A stretch of 64,000 bases of DNA, taken from NCBI RefSeq assembly GCF_000142905.1, contig NW_013657631.1, positions 144,165 through 208,164 on the forward strand. Reading direction: 5' to 3'. The first letter of the stretch is position 1. Each line of letters starts with the position of its first letter. This stretch comes from Thecamonas trahens ATCC 50062. Taxonomy: Eukaryota; Apusozoa; Apusomonadida; Apusomonadidae. This document shows, piece by piece, positions 48,418 through 57,093 of this stretch. The translations under genes were made by a program, and so were the position numbers. The notes under the pieces were generated by a model, which searched no databases, was not told the origin of the DNA, and saw only the letters and a list, made by a program, of their open reading frames with translations.

Positions 48418-49862
48418 ATGTTCACCCGTGCTGCGCGCGCGATCATCCCTTCGTACGTACCGGCATGCCCACTACCACCACAGCATGCTTTGGTCCCTTC
48501 AACACTACCACCATGGCCATCCCCCTAGTCAGCGCATTGGCTGCTGGCTGTGGGCAAAAAATATGCCTCGGGGACCACCAACGCTCCATCCTCAGCCGCA
48601 TGGTCTTCCCACCTCCATACCACACGGACGAGCCCTTCCCGCACGCCCCCTCCCCCCCTCCCCCCTGCCCAACACCCGCACACATGCCCCTACCCAGTAG
48701 CGCACCCACCACAATAATCTCCCTCCTCCTAGCGGTGTTCTCCCCCACCGCCCCCCCCCCCCCCTCCCCGCCACCCACCGCCCGTCCTTCTCCCGTCGGT
48801 CGTCACCGCCCATTCGGTGCAGTCATCCCTGGACTGACGGCCCCCCCCCCCGGCATTGAGCCCCGCCGCCACCCACCACCGCGACCACCATGGCCATTGC
48901 CACCCCCACTGCTACTGCCACCACTGGTGTACTTGTGTTTGTTGTGGAGACTCACCGGGTGCTATGGCTTGACCATGTGGTATTGGACGTGTTTTTGGCT
49001 CTACAGGGCTGCGGCTGCCGTCCCGCAGAACGCCCGTGGTATGGCTACGCTGCAGGAGATGAAGCGCCGGATTGAGTCTGTCTCCAACATGGCCAAGATT
49101 ACCTCGTCGATGAAGATGGTGTCTGCGGCCAAGCTCCGCCGTGCTGAGGACGCCATGAAGCCGGCTATGGCGTACGGCAAGGCCTCGGCTGCCCTTCCCG
49201 AGCTGGTGGGTGAGCCCGAGGAGAAGCCCGAGACCCGCCTGGTGGTGGCCATCTCGTCGGACAAGGGTCTGTGCGGTGCGGCCAACTCGGTCATTGCCCG
49301 TGAGGCCATTGCCATCATGGAGGAGGACAAGGCTGCCGGCGTGCAGACGGTCATCGCCAACGTCGGCGACAAGGCCCGTGCCACCCTCACCGCCAAGGGC
49401 GTCGAGGTTGAGCACGGCTTCTCCGAGTTTGGCAAGTCGGCCTTTTCGTTTGCGCAGGCGGCGTACATTGCCGACATCCTGCTCAACGAGGTCGAGTTTG
49501 ACATTGCCACCATTGTCCACAACGAGTTTGTCAACGTCATCACGTACAACACCGTCCGCAAGTCGGTCCTTGGGCCGGAGAAGATGGCCGAGCAGACGTC
49601 TGCGGCCCTCGGCCACTACAACATGCGCGGCGACCGCCACCTCATGGAGAACTACGCCTCCTTCCACCTCGCCAACGCCATCTTCTCGGGTGCCCGCGAG
49701 GCTGCCGCCGTCGAGTTTGCCCAGCGCATGTCCGCCATGGACTCGGCCTCCACCAACGCCAAGGACATGATCGAGCGCCTCGAGCTCCAGTACAACCGTA
49801 CTCGCCAGGCTGTCATCACAACCGAGCTGTGCGAGATCATTGGCGGTATGTCGGCTCTTTGA
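48418..49862 (+). CDS. ATP5F1C: ATP synthase F1 subunit gamma, mitochondrial (two exons)
   Basis: Predicted 296 residues: the rotating central stalk of mitochondrial F1Fo-ATP synthase. Exon 1 (48418-48452) encodes M-F-T-R-A-A-R-A-A-I-I-P-like residues, an Arg-rich presequence start; exon 2 (49007-49862) continues into ATLQEMKRRIESVSNMAKIT, SSMKMVSAAKLRRAE and, near the middle, SSDKGLCGAANSV, all family landmarks. The C-terminus ends with YNRTRQAVITTELCEIIGG, which matches the conserved gamma end (...RQAxIT.EL.EI..GA). The reading frame across the splice is exact (891 nt, 297 codons). Exon 1 has no rival: no ATG in frame with a plausible leader is nearer. Followed by a CA microsatellite in the 3' region. 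Confidence 0.93.
48453..49006 (+). other. Intron of the ATP synthase gamma gene
   Basis: Donor GTACGTACC at 48453 and acceptor GCTCTACAG ending 49006, 554 bases, phase 2. It contains several long C runs (near 48650-48665, 48759-48772 and 48841-48850). Confidence 0.88.
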
Positions 49863-49872
49863 TTGTTGCAAC

Positions 49873-49875
<3 letters not shown>

Positions 49876-49915
<40 letters not shown>

Positions 49916-49935
49916 ACACACACACACACACACAC
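49876..49935. repeat. (CA)n microsatellite
   Basis: About 60 bases of CA dinucleotide with one T interruption, between the convergent ATP synthase gamma and AT-hook genes. Confidence 0.95.
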
Positions 49936-49943
49936 TTGCCCGC

Positions 49944-51206
49944 TCATCCCCGGTGTGCCCACCCGCTCCGCCGCACCGCCCGCCGCCACGCCTCCGACGG
50001 CCTCGGATGCGGTCTCGTTGCTCCGCTTGCGTCCTCGGGCAGGATCCAAGCGTCGACTCGATCAAAGTACGCCCGCAGCTCAGCAGCTTGCGCCTCCCAC
50101 TCGTCACCGGGAGCGCCAACCGGCTGCATCGATGGCGCCCGTGAGACCGATGCCGTTCGCGACCGAGCGCGATTTGCAGGCGGCTGCCAGTCCAGCGCTA
50201 GCACGCCCTGCGGCGGGGCTGCGAGAGCAGGCGGAGTCACGACGCTCGTCGGCCGCTGACGCACACGTCGTTCGAGAATCCTCCCCCGGCGGCGGGAGGC
50301 AGTGGCCGCCATCTCGATCAACTCGGGCGACGACGAACTTGCAGCCACCGACTCGTTGCAGATCGAGACCGAGCTCGGCGAAGTTGAGCTTGAAAAGACA
50401 AAGGCAGGCATGACCGGGCTCGCGCCTGCGCTGGGCGCGGGGCTGGGCGCCGGCGACGCGCTCGAGCTCGACGAGCTGGCAGCAGCCATGGCGAGCTTGC
50501 GCTTGCGGAGCTGCTTGCGCTTGCGCGGACGGCCACGACGGACATGGCGCCACAGGTCTGCGGGCGGGCGTGCAATGTGCTGCATCTGGTCGCGGATGCG
50601 CTGGCGCTCGGCGGCGCGCTCTGCCTTTCGGCGCGCCACCTTCCGCCGCCGCGAGAGCGAGCGCGGCGACGGGCGGCTTGGCACGGGCTCGATCGAACCT
50701 GTTGCCGAGCGCGAAGCCGACGCCGACGATGCCGTCGCGGTCATCGTCGACGAGCCGGCTGCCGGCTTGGGTGGCCGCCCGAGCTTCTCGCTTCGCCGCC
50801 GCGACGACGCCGAGCCGCCTGATGAGGCCGAGAGCGAAATTGACGGCCTTTTGCGGAGCCGCCGGACACCGAGCTTGCCGGTCTGCGAGGCGCGGGGCGG
50901 GCGTGGGCACGGAACAGGCGGGCGAGCGCGGGTGTTGGTCACATCACCAAGTGGAGCACCATGCGCGCGGCCTCGCGGTAGCGGCAACTTGCTTGATGTG
51001 GCAGCACGCCGGGCGTGTGCGGCGGAGGGCGGGGCAAGACGCGGGTGATCGCGATCATGATCGCGGCGGTGGGCAGAGGCAGACGACCAGGGACGGCCTG
51101 CAAAGGAGGAGAAAGACGAGAAAGAGAAAGACGGCGACGATGACGACGGCGTGGGCGAGGTGCGACTCGTGGCTGACGACTTTGTGGCTGTGTGGGGGTG
51201 GGGCAT
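49944..51206 (-). CDS. Basic AT-hook-like protein of unknown function
   Basis: Predicted 420 residues in one exon from the ATG at 51206; no family is firmly recognised. Ser/Pro/Arg-rich overall. Two AT-hook-like motifs are visible: EKLGRPPKPAAG and RRGRPRKRKQLRKRK, both with the GRP core, so minor-groove DNA binding is likely. There is also a basic RRRKVARRKAERAAERQR helix and a Ser-rich stretch. The C-terminal part has a compact helix-like segment ELRAYFDRVDAWILPED. This resembles, weakly, the C-terminal motif of sororin-type cohesin regulators (aromatic-x2-VD-x-aromatic-x-Leu); that link is tentative and unverified. It is convergent with the ATP synthase gamma gene and lies directly downstream of BLOC1S4, same strand. 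Confidence 0.5.
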   Translation of the reverse strand: MPHPHTATKSSATSRTSPTPSSSSPSFSFSSFSSFAGRPWSSASAHRRDHDRDHPRLAPPSAAHARRAATSSKLPLPRGRAHGAPLGDVTNTRARPPVPCPRPPRASQTGKLGVRRLRKRPSISLSASSGGSASSRRRSEKLGRPPKPAAGSSTMTATASSASASRSATGSIEPVPSRPSPRSLSRRRKVARRKAERAAERQRIRDQMQHIARPPADLWRHVRRGRPRKRKQLRKRKLAMAAASSSSSSASPAPSPAPSAGASPVMPAFVFSSSTSPSSVSICNESVAASSSSPELIEMAATASRRRGRILERRVRQRPTSVVTPPALAAPPQGVLALDWQPPANRARSRTASVSRAPSMQPVGAPGDEWEAQAAELRAYFDRVDAWILPEDASGATRPHPRPSEAWRRAVRRSGWAHRG

Positions 51207-51320
51207 GGCGAGATCGGGGGCGGAGAGTGTTCACAAGAGAGCAGCATGCCTCGGCACGGCCTTTTCCGGAAAACGGCAAAAGGCCCGGCAGCGTCCGGGG
51301 CGGGGCGGGGCGGCGGGCGA

Positions 51321-52159
51321 TCATGCGTCGGCGGCGAGCGGAGCGGGAGCAGCGGCGGGCGCGCCGGTAGAGGGGGCGGCAAAGACGTCGTCTGCGGAAA
51401 AGATCGCCTGCGGCGGGACGAGGCAGGCCGAGGGATCATCGTCTGCGGCGGCTGCGGCGGCCTTCTTCTTGCGGGAGAAGAACGAGGTGAGCTTGCGGGT
51501 GAGCTTGGAGGCAACGCGCTGCTCCGAGGCTGTGACAGCGGCATCGACGGCGTCGACTGAGGCCTCGATGCGAGCCACTAGGGCGACGAGGGCATCTAGC
51601 TGAGCATATGTCTGCTCCAGACCCTGGAGATGGACTTTCAGTGCGGGAACAATGTCCTTGGTCTGGTTGGTGTCTGCCGTCAGCGACTCAACCATCAGCC
51701 CAAGCTCATCCAGCCTTGCCAGCATAGTCTCGATGGCGCCTTCCACTGCCGCTGCTTGTTCGGTCGGATCCATGTCCATGATGTGCCCGTAGTCGACGCA
51801 GCTCTCCTCGAGCAGGCTCACCATGTCCACTGCACACCCACCCACCCACACCCACGCATGCACACGCATGAGCGCGCGTACACACGTTCGCTGTGTGAGT
51901 CAAGGTGTTACGCCCCTCCTCCCCTCCCCTCTCTCCCCCCTTCCCCTCCCTTGGTCGTACCCTTGGTCACGCCCGTGGCGGTGGCCTCGGACGGAGCGTA
52001 TGGAGCCGGCTGGACGACCCCGACTTCCCCACCGTCTTCCTCAGCATGTTCTGGAAGTGCGGGTGTGAGTGTGGATGGCTCTACGGGATCTGCACCTGGT
52101 GTGGCCGTGGTCTCTGCTGGTGTGACTTTGGCTGCTGCTGCTGCGGGGGTGGTGGCCAT
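51321..52159 (-). CDS. BLOC1S4: BLOC-1 subunit 4-like (cappuccino) protein (two exons)
   Basis: Predicted 235 residues. Exon 1 (52159-51961) encodes an Ala/Thr/Pro-rich acidic N-terminus; exon 2 (51829-51321) begins VDMVSLLEESCVDYGHIMDM and continues DPTEQAAAVEGAIETMLARL, followed by coiled coil (ELGLMVESLTADTNQ, HLQGLEQTYAQLDALVALVA). The DPTEQ...IE.ML.RL.E pattern is how I recall the BLOC1S4 core. BLOC-1 is a cytosolic coiled-coil complex in biogenesis of lysosome-related organelles and endosomal sorting. The C-terminal part is a basic KLTRKLTSFFSRKKK segment and an Ala-rich tail. The splice keeps frame exactly. Assignment rests on short conserved segments, so another small coiled-coil subunit of BLOC-1/BORC is possible. 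Confidence 0.55.
51830..51960 (-). other. Intron of the BLOC1S4-like gene
   Basis: Minus-strand donor GTACGA (51960) and acceptor GTGTGCAG (ending 51830), 131 bases, phase 1. Confidence 0.7.
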
Positions 52160-52310
52160 GGTGGGTGGGCGACTCGGGCAGACAGCGTCAGGTGGCAGGC
52201 CAAGCCGAGGAGAGGCGGAAGACCAGCCGGACTCGAGTTGACAGCACCACGGCCACGTGCCACGTAGTGTACGGCTACACCTCACTGTCGCACAGAGCAG
52301 CATAAGGGCC

Positions 52311-53728
52311 ATGACTGAACATAGGCCATGGGCTCGATTGGAGGTGGTCAAGGGAGAGGCAGAGGCCGTGGCAGTGGCTGGCGACGGCGTCGAGGTGGCA
52401 GGCGGGGCGCTGCGGATCTTTCGTGATGATGAGGGCGTGGTCTTTGTCAAGGCGGCGAGCAAAGGGGTCAAGGTCCGTGGAAAGGAGGTTGGGGAGGAGA
52501 TGACGGCTCTGGTGGACGACGGCGATCGGATCAAGGTGACGGGCACGGCGTGGGAGGATGGCCCGGTCGAGTATGTGGTGGAGCTGGTCGAGAGCGACGA
52601 CGGCGATGACGACAGCGAGCACGGGTTTGTGACTGCTGACTACGACATGGGCAAGGTGCTGGGAACGGGCAACTTCGCCACTGTTCGGCTGGGCGTTTGT
52701 CGCAAGACTGGGCGCAAGGTGGCGATCAAGGTGTGTGACAAGGCCAAGTTTGCGAGGGTCCAGCACCGGGTCGGCGCGCTCCTCGACGAAGTCTCGATCC
52801 TGAGGGCACTTCAGCACCCGCATATTCTGCAGCTGTACGACTCGTATGAGACCGAGGACCACCTGTATCTGGTGCTCGAGCTGGTGAGCGGCGGCGATCT
52901 GTTTGACCGCATTGTCGACGCCGGCAAGCTGTCCGAGGCCACCGCGCGGCGGGTGCTGCGGCAAGTGCTGGAGGCAGTGGCGTACATGCACGATGAGGGT
53001 GTGGTCCATCGCGACATCAAGCCGGAGAACATCTTGTTGGCGTCGCGCAAGGGTGTGGAGACTAAGGTCTCAGACTTTGGCATCTCGCGGATGCTCTCGG
53101 TGGAGAACGGGACGACGATGGGCACCATGTGCGGGACGCCGCAGTACATTGCACCAGAGATTGTGGCGCGAACGGCGTACGACGCCAAGGTCGACATGTG
53201 GTCGCTCGGCGTCCTGCTGTATGTCATGCTCTCCGGCGACTACCCGTTTGTCGACAACGCGCCGCTGACGATCCCGGAGCAGATCCAGCGTGGCCTGTAC
53301 TCGTTCCCGGACACGGCGTGGGGCGGGTGAGCGAGGGCGCCAAGGACCTCTGCCGGCGGCTCATGCAGCACGATCCAGCCATTCGCTGGTCGGCGCCGCA
53401 AGCGCTGACACATCCGTGGATCCGCGGTGCTGAGCTGGTCGAGACTCCGTTCCCCGACGCCGATCCCCCGGCTTCGGCCTCGGACGACGAGTCGGGCGAC
53501 AAGCGCCGAGGTGCGCCGCGGCACAAGGCTGTAGTGAGCGTGATGATCTCGCGCGCCATTGCTGCGCTGGATGACCGCAAAGGTTCGACTGCAACGGCGA
53601 TCGCCAAGTACATTGCGGCCAACTACGATGCGCCGCCCACGCGGGCGGAGCTCAAGCGGGCGTTGGCGGCTGCGACCAAGGCAGGGCGAATCACGCACTC
53701 GGGCTCGCGCTACAAGCTCGGCGGGTAG
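52311..53728 (+). CDS. Protein kinase (CAMK/CHK2-like) fused to a C-terminal linker-histone H1/H5 domain (one apparent frameshift)
   Basis: Predicted ~472 residues. Residues ~5-95 form a beta-rich segment (LRIFRDDEGVVFVKAASKGV ... VDDGDRIKVTG) that looks like a degenerate FHA domain. Residues ~111-368 are a complete Ser/Thr kinase of CAMK type: GTGNFATVRLG, KVAIKVCDK, HRDIKPENILL, KVSDFGISRML, GTPQYIAPEI, DMWSLGVLLYVMLSGDYPF. FHA plus this kinase type is the CHK2/RAD53 layout. Residues ~403-472 match the linker-histone winged helix (H15): HKAVVSVMISRAIAALDDRK, GSTATAIAKYIAANY, LKRALAAATKAGRI, ending SGSRYKLGG. This suggests a kinase tethered to nucleosomes or linker DNA. The frame steps back once at G 53325-53327, between GLYSFPDTAWGG and VSEGAKDLCRRLM; both sides are conserved kinase sequence (subdomains X-XI), so a real single gene is likely. 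Confidence 0.82.
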
Positions 53729-53750
53729 CGCTTGATGCAAGAGCAGTTGT

Positions 53751-55535
53751 TCATTCTGACGGCGGCTTGGCCATGAGGCCGCCACGGCGGCGTCCGGACC
53801 GGCGCTTGCGCTTCGGCTCGGGAGCTTGGACAGACTCGTCGGGCTGTTCGGGTGCTCGGTCTGGTTCGGCCGGCGGACTGGCAGCGAGAGCGGTGGCAAC
53901 CGCGACAGCGCGCGGGTTAGGGCGGGCCTGGGCACCGGCGACAACAGCAGACGAGAGGAGCGAGGCAAGGTCGTCGAGAACGGCGGCGAGGGTGGCGTCG
54001 ACCATCGAGTTTGCGACGGCAAAGTGCTCGTCCTTGACCTTGCGGGCCTTAGCCTGGGCGCGCTGCAGCAGGTCTGCTACCTCGGCGACAGTCCGATGGA
54101 TTTTCTGGACGGTAATGGGTCGGACCGGAAACGGGAGCATGGCCTCGAGGAGCGGGACAAGCGGCTCGATGCGGAGGCGGAGCGCGCGGGCTTCGGCCGG
54201 CCGCTGCAGATACTCGGCCGAGAGCGCACCCTGCTCGAGAGCGACGGCGGCAGCGTGGCGGATGCCGCGGATGGCTTCGAGCGTTGACTCTTCGTGCGGA
54301 TAGGCTGGGAGGAGTGGAAGGCCGGCCGAGGGCGAGGTGCGGACAGGGATGCCCTCGATTTCGTCCATGCCTGCGAGCGCGCCGACGCGTTCGAGCGCGG
54401 CCTCGAGACGGGCGATGGTTGCGGCGTCATCGCTGGCCTTGATGGCAGCGTCTTCGACAGCGGCACGGAGCGCAACATTGTCGTCGTGGTACTTGTCGCG
54501 GGCGTCGACGACGCGGTCGTCGATGGTGGCGTCGACGGCGGCCTTATGGGCCTCGAGCTTGAGCTCGAGCTCAGCAACCTTGGCCTTGTAGCGGTCGGCG
54601 AGCTTGGCCTTGGCGGCGACCATGCGTGCTCGGACCTCGTCCATCTGCGCTGCATACTGGGCCTCGACCTCGGCGCGGGCACTCTTTTCGGCCTCGAGCG
54701 CGTCCTCAAGCTCCTTGACCTTTGCGATCCAAGCTCTGAGCGTCTCCTTGTACGAGTCTGCGGCGGCGGCCTGCGACGCGCGCAGAGCGGCGACCGTCGA
54801 CTCGAGCTCGACAACCCGTGCGGCAGCGCCAGCGCCACCCATTCCAACCCGGGCACGGGCAGCCGCATCCAGCGCGGCCTCACGCAACGTGTCGGCAGCT
54901 GCAGTGTCGCCGAGGTTTCGCGCCAGCTCGGCCGGCGTCCCACTAAAGCTCTGCTCGTTGACCAGCCGATCGCGAAGCGCGCGGCCCGGGCGAAGCACGC
55001 CCTGGCTCCACCGACCGACCACACCGCCACCATCTGGCGACGCCCCGGCAGCCAACAGCGCCTCCATGACCTCGTGCGCCCGGCGCAGCACCGCCAGATG
55101 CACCAACGTGCCTTCGGTCAGCATGCCGAGATCGTATCGCCACGGCCCACCCTCCAGCGGCGCGTCGAGCACATCTCTCACCGTCGGCGCCCACGTGCGA
55201 GCAGCAGTCTCACGACGATGCTGCTCCGGCGGCGGCGGATGGAGCAAGCCAGCCGCACTGTCATCGTCGACATCATGGCCGGCACCGGGCTGATGGGACC
55301 CACCCACCGCCAGCTCATCATCATCCGAATCAAGGCCCAGAAAGGTATATCCGGACGATCTCGTCCTCACACCACCTCGACCATGGCCATGATCATGAGC
55401 GAGAATGACCTGGCCAGGCGAGCGGACAACAGCAGCAAGGAGCGAGCGGAGTGTGGCCATGTCGCCTGCGTCCACGGCCGCCACCAGCTGGGCATGGCTC
55501 ACCCGTCCGCCTGCACCATTGGCGGAGGATGACAT
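53751..55535 (-). CDS. Ankyrin-like and coiled-coil protein of unknown function
   Basis: Predicted 594 residues, one exon, start ATG 55535. The N-terminal ~190 residues contain ankyrin-like helices (HAQLVAAVDAGDMATLRSLL; GTLVHLAVLRRAHEVMEALL followed by AAGASPDGG; TPAELARNLGDTAAADTL) with a disordered insert between the first and second. Residues ~230-385 are a long Ala/Glu/Lys-rich coiled coil (VVELESTVAALRASQAAAAD, ELEDALEAEKSARAEVEAQY). The C-terminal third is helical, ending with a basic nuclear-localisation-like PKRKRRSGRRRGG. A scaffold role is plausible, but the function is unknown. Its stop codon is 22 bases from that of the kinase fusion (convergent). A (CACACC)n repeat lies just upstream. 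Confidence 0.65.
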   Translation of the reverse strand: MSSSANGAGGRVSHAQLVAAVDAGDMATLRSLLAAVVRSPGQVILAHDHGHGRGGVRTRSSGYTFLGLDSDDDELAVGGSHQPGAGHDVDDDSAAGLLHPPPPEQHRRETAARTWAPTVRDVLDAPLEGGPWRYDLGMLTEGTLVHLAVLRRAHEVMEALLAAGASPDGGGVVGRWSQGVLRPGRALRDRLVNEQSFSGTPAELARNLGDTAAADTLREAALDAAARARVGMGGAGAAARVVELESTVAALRASQAAAADSYKETLRAWIAKVKELEDALEAEKSARAEVEAQYAAQMDEVRARMVAAKAKLADRYKAKVAELELKLEAHKAAVDATIDDRVVDARDKYHDDNVALRAAVEDAAIKASDDAATIARLEAALERVGALAGMDEIEGIPVRTSPSAGLPLLPAYPHEESTLEAIRGIRHAAAVALEQGALSAEYLQRPAEARALRLRIEPLVPLLEAMLPFPVRPITVQKIHRTVAEVADLLQRAQAKARKVKDEHFAVANSMVDATLAAVLDDLASLLSSAVVAGAQARPNPRAVAVATALAASPPAEPDRAPEQPDESVQAPEPKRKRRSGRRRGGLMAKPPSE

Positions 55536-56048
55536 ACACGTATGGTGGTGAGGTGACGAGTGTGGGTGTGGGTGTGGGTGTGGGTGTGGGTGTGGGTGTG
55601 TGATGGCGGTATGTGTTGAGTGTGCCCCCCCCCCCCCCCCCCCCCTCCCCGTGCCCTGCCTGTTGTCGTCTCTGGCTCTGCCTGTCGTCGGTCGCGTGGG
55701 GGCAGGGGGATTACCCGATCGAGAGGGGCATAACCATCACTCCTCACACCGCCATCCATGTCGCCATCCTGAAACCGCTCTTCCTTCATCTACCTCTTTT
55801 CAATCTCCTTGTCAACCATTGAGCATCGTAACGCGTCACACAAGGCCAAATCGCCGCCTCTCCGCCGCATGTAGGGACCAGAGCGCGACATTGGACGCAT
55901 CGGGCGGTGCCGGTCCGTCGACGCGCGCACCCTCTCTGATCTCGCCCCCCTCCCCCCCCCCCCCATCTCCATCCATCAACCCTCACCCACGCCCATCACC
56001 CACGCACCCACGTCCATCTCCCTGCTCTCCCTTCGTCCTACGTCCTCC
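55536..56048. other. Divergent intergenic region with (GTGGGT)n and C tracts
   Basis: A 513-base shared upstream region of the ankyrin/coiled-coil gene (-) and the carrier gene (+). It holds a GTGTGGGTGTGG repeat at 55559-55601 and a C run at 55626-55645. Another C run lies at 55948-55963. No gene was found. Confidence 0.55.
55559..55601. repeat. (GTGGGT)n microsatellite
   Basis: About seven copies of a six-base GTGGGT unit directly upstream of the ankyrin/coiled-coil gene's ATG (CACACC on the sense strand). Confidence 0.9.
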
Positions 56049-57073
56049 ATGCTACTGTCTGATGTGGCTGAACCGGGTGGTGATCCCACACATGCTCATG
56101 CTCATGCTCATGGCCATGGCCATGGCAAGGCTGATGGCGCAGGTGAGGAGGCAGAGGTGGCTGTCAAGGAGAAGAAGTCCGTCTCTATGGGCCATCTGGT
56201 GGCGGGCGGCCTCTCGGGCGCTCTGTCGCGGACGCTCACTGCTCCGCTGGATCGGCTTAAGATCCTGTACGAGGTCCAGGCTGATCACTCTATGAAGCGA
56301 TCCATGTGGCGTGACCTGAAGGCCATCGGTGAGCGGGAGGGCATGCGCGGCTACTTTCGCGGCAACGGGGCCAACGTGCTCAAGATCGTGCCCAAGATGG
56401 CCCTCAAGTTCTACGGCTTTGAGTTTTTCAAGAACGCCTTTATGGCCGACGATGCCTCGCAGGTGACCTTTACCCAGCGACTGCTGGCCGGCATGTCCTC
56501 GGCCGCAGTCTCGCAGTTTACCATCCAGCCGCTCGACTGCGTCAAGGTCCGCATCGCTGCCTCGGACGCCGCCCGCTACAAGGGCATCATCGACTGCGTG
56601 ACCAAGATGTGGCGGTACGAGGGCCTTCGCGCGTTTTACAATGGGGTCGTGCCTTCTGTTACGGGCATCATTCCCTCGATGGGCGTCGACCTTGCCATCT
56701 ACGACTCGCTCAAGTCAGTCTACCGCAATCACCTCGCGCCACGCCTCGCCGAGCCCGACGAGGAGATCTCGGATGCCATCCCTGCGCCGGCGCTCCTTGT
56801 CATCGGTATGATCTCCACGTCGGCGGCCTACGCCGTCGGCCAGCCGTTTGGCCTCATCCGCGCCCGCCTCATGGTCCAGGGCGTGAACACCGGGTACGAG
56901 TCGCGCTACTCGGGCGCCATCGACGTCATCCGCCAGACCGTCAAGAGGACGGCATCCGCGGCATGTACCGCGGCCTCACCCCGCAGCTTGCCCGCGTCAC
57001 TCCCATGGGCGCCGCCGGCTACCTCTTCTACGAGTGGTTTCTTAATCTGTACAACAAGCACATCGGTGATTGA
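56049..57073 (+). CDS. Mitochondrial carrier (SLC25) family protein (one apparent frameshift)
   Basis: Predicted ~341 residues. A His-rich leader (HAHAHAHGHGHG) precedes three ~100-residue repeats, each starting with the carrier signature: TAPLDRLKILYEVQ, IQPLDCVKVRIAAS and a degenerate GQPFGLIRARLMVQ (P-x-D/E-x2-K/R form, third one with Gly for Asp). RGNGANVLKIVPKMALKFYG resembles the ATP-Mg/Pi and related carriers, but no EF hands are present, so the substrate is left open. It transports a metabolite across the inner mitochondrial membrane. The frame steps back one base at G 56946-56947; repair gives DGIRGMYRGLTPQLARVTPM and YEWFLNLYNKHIGD, the standard third repeat. Convergent with the next gene, 20 bases between stops. 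Confidence 0.85.
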
Positions 57074-57093
57074 ACACTCGCCCAGCTTGCGCC

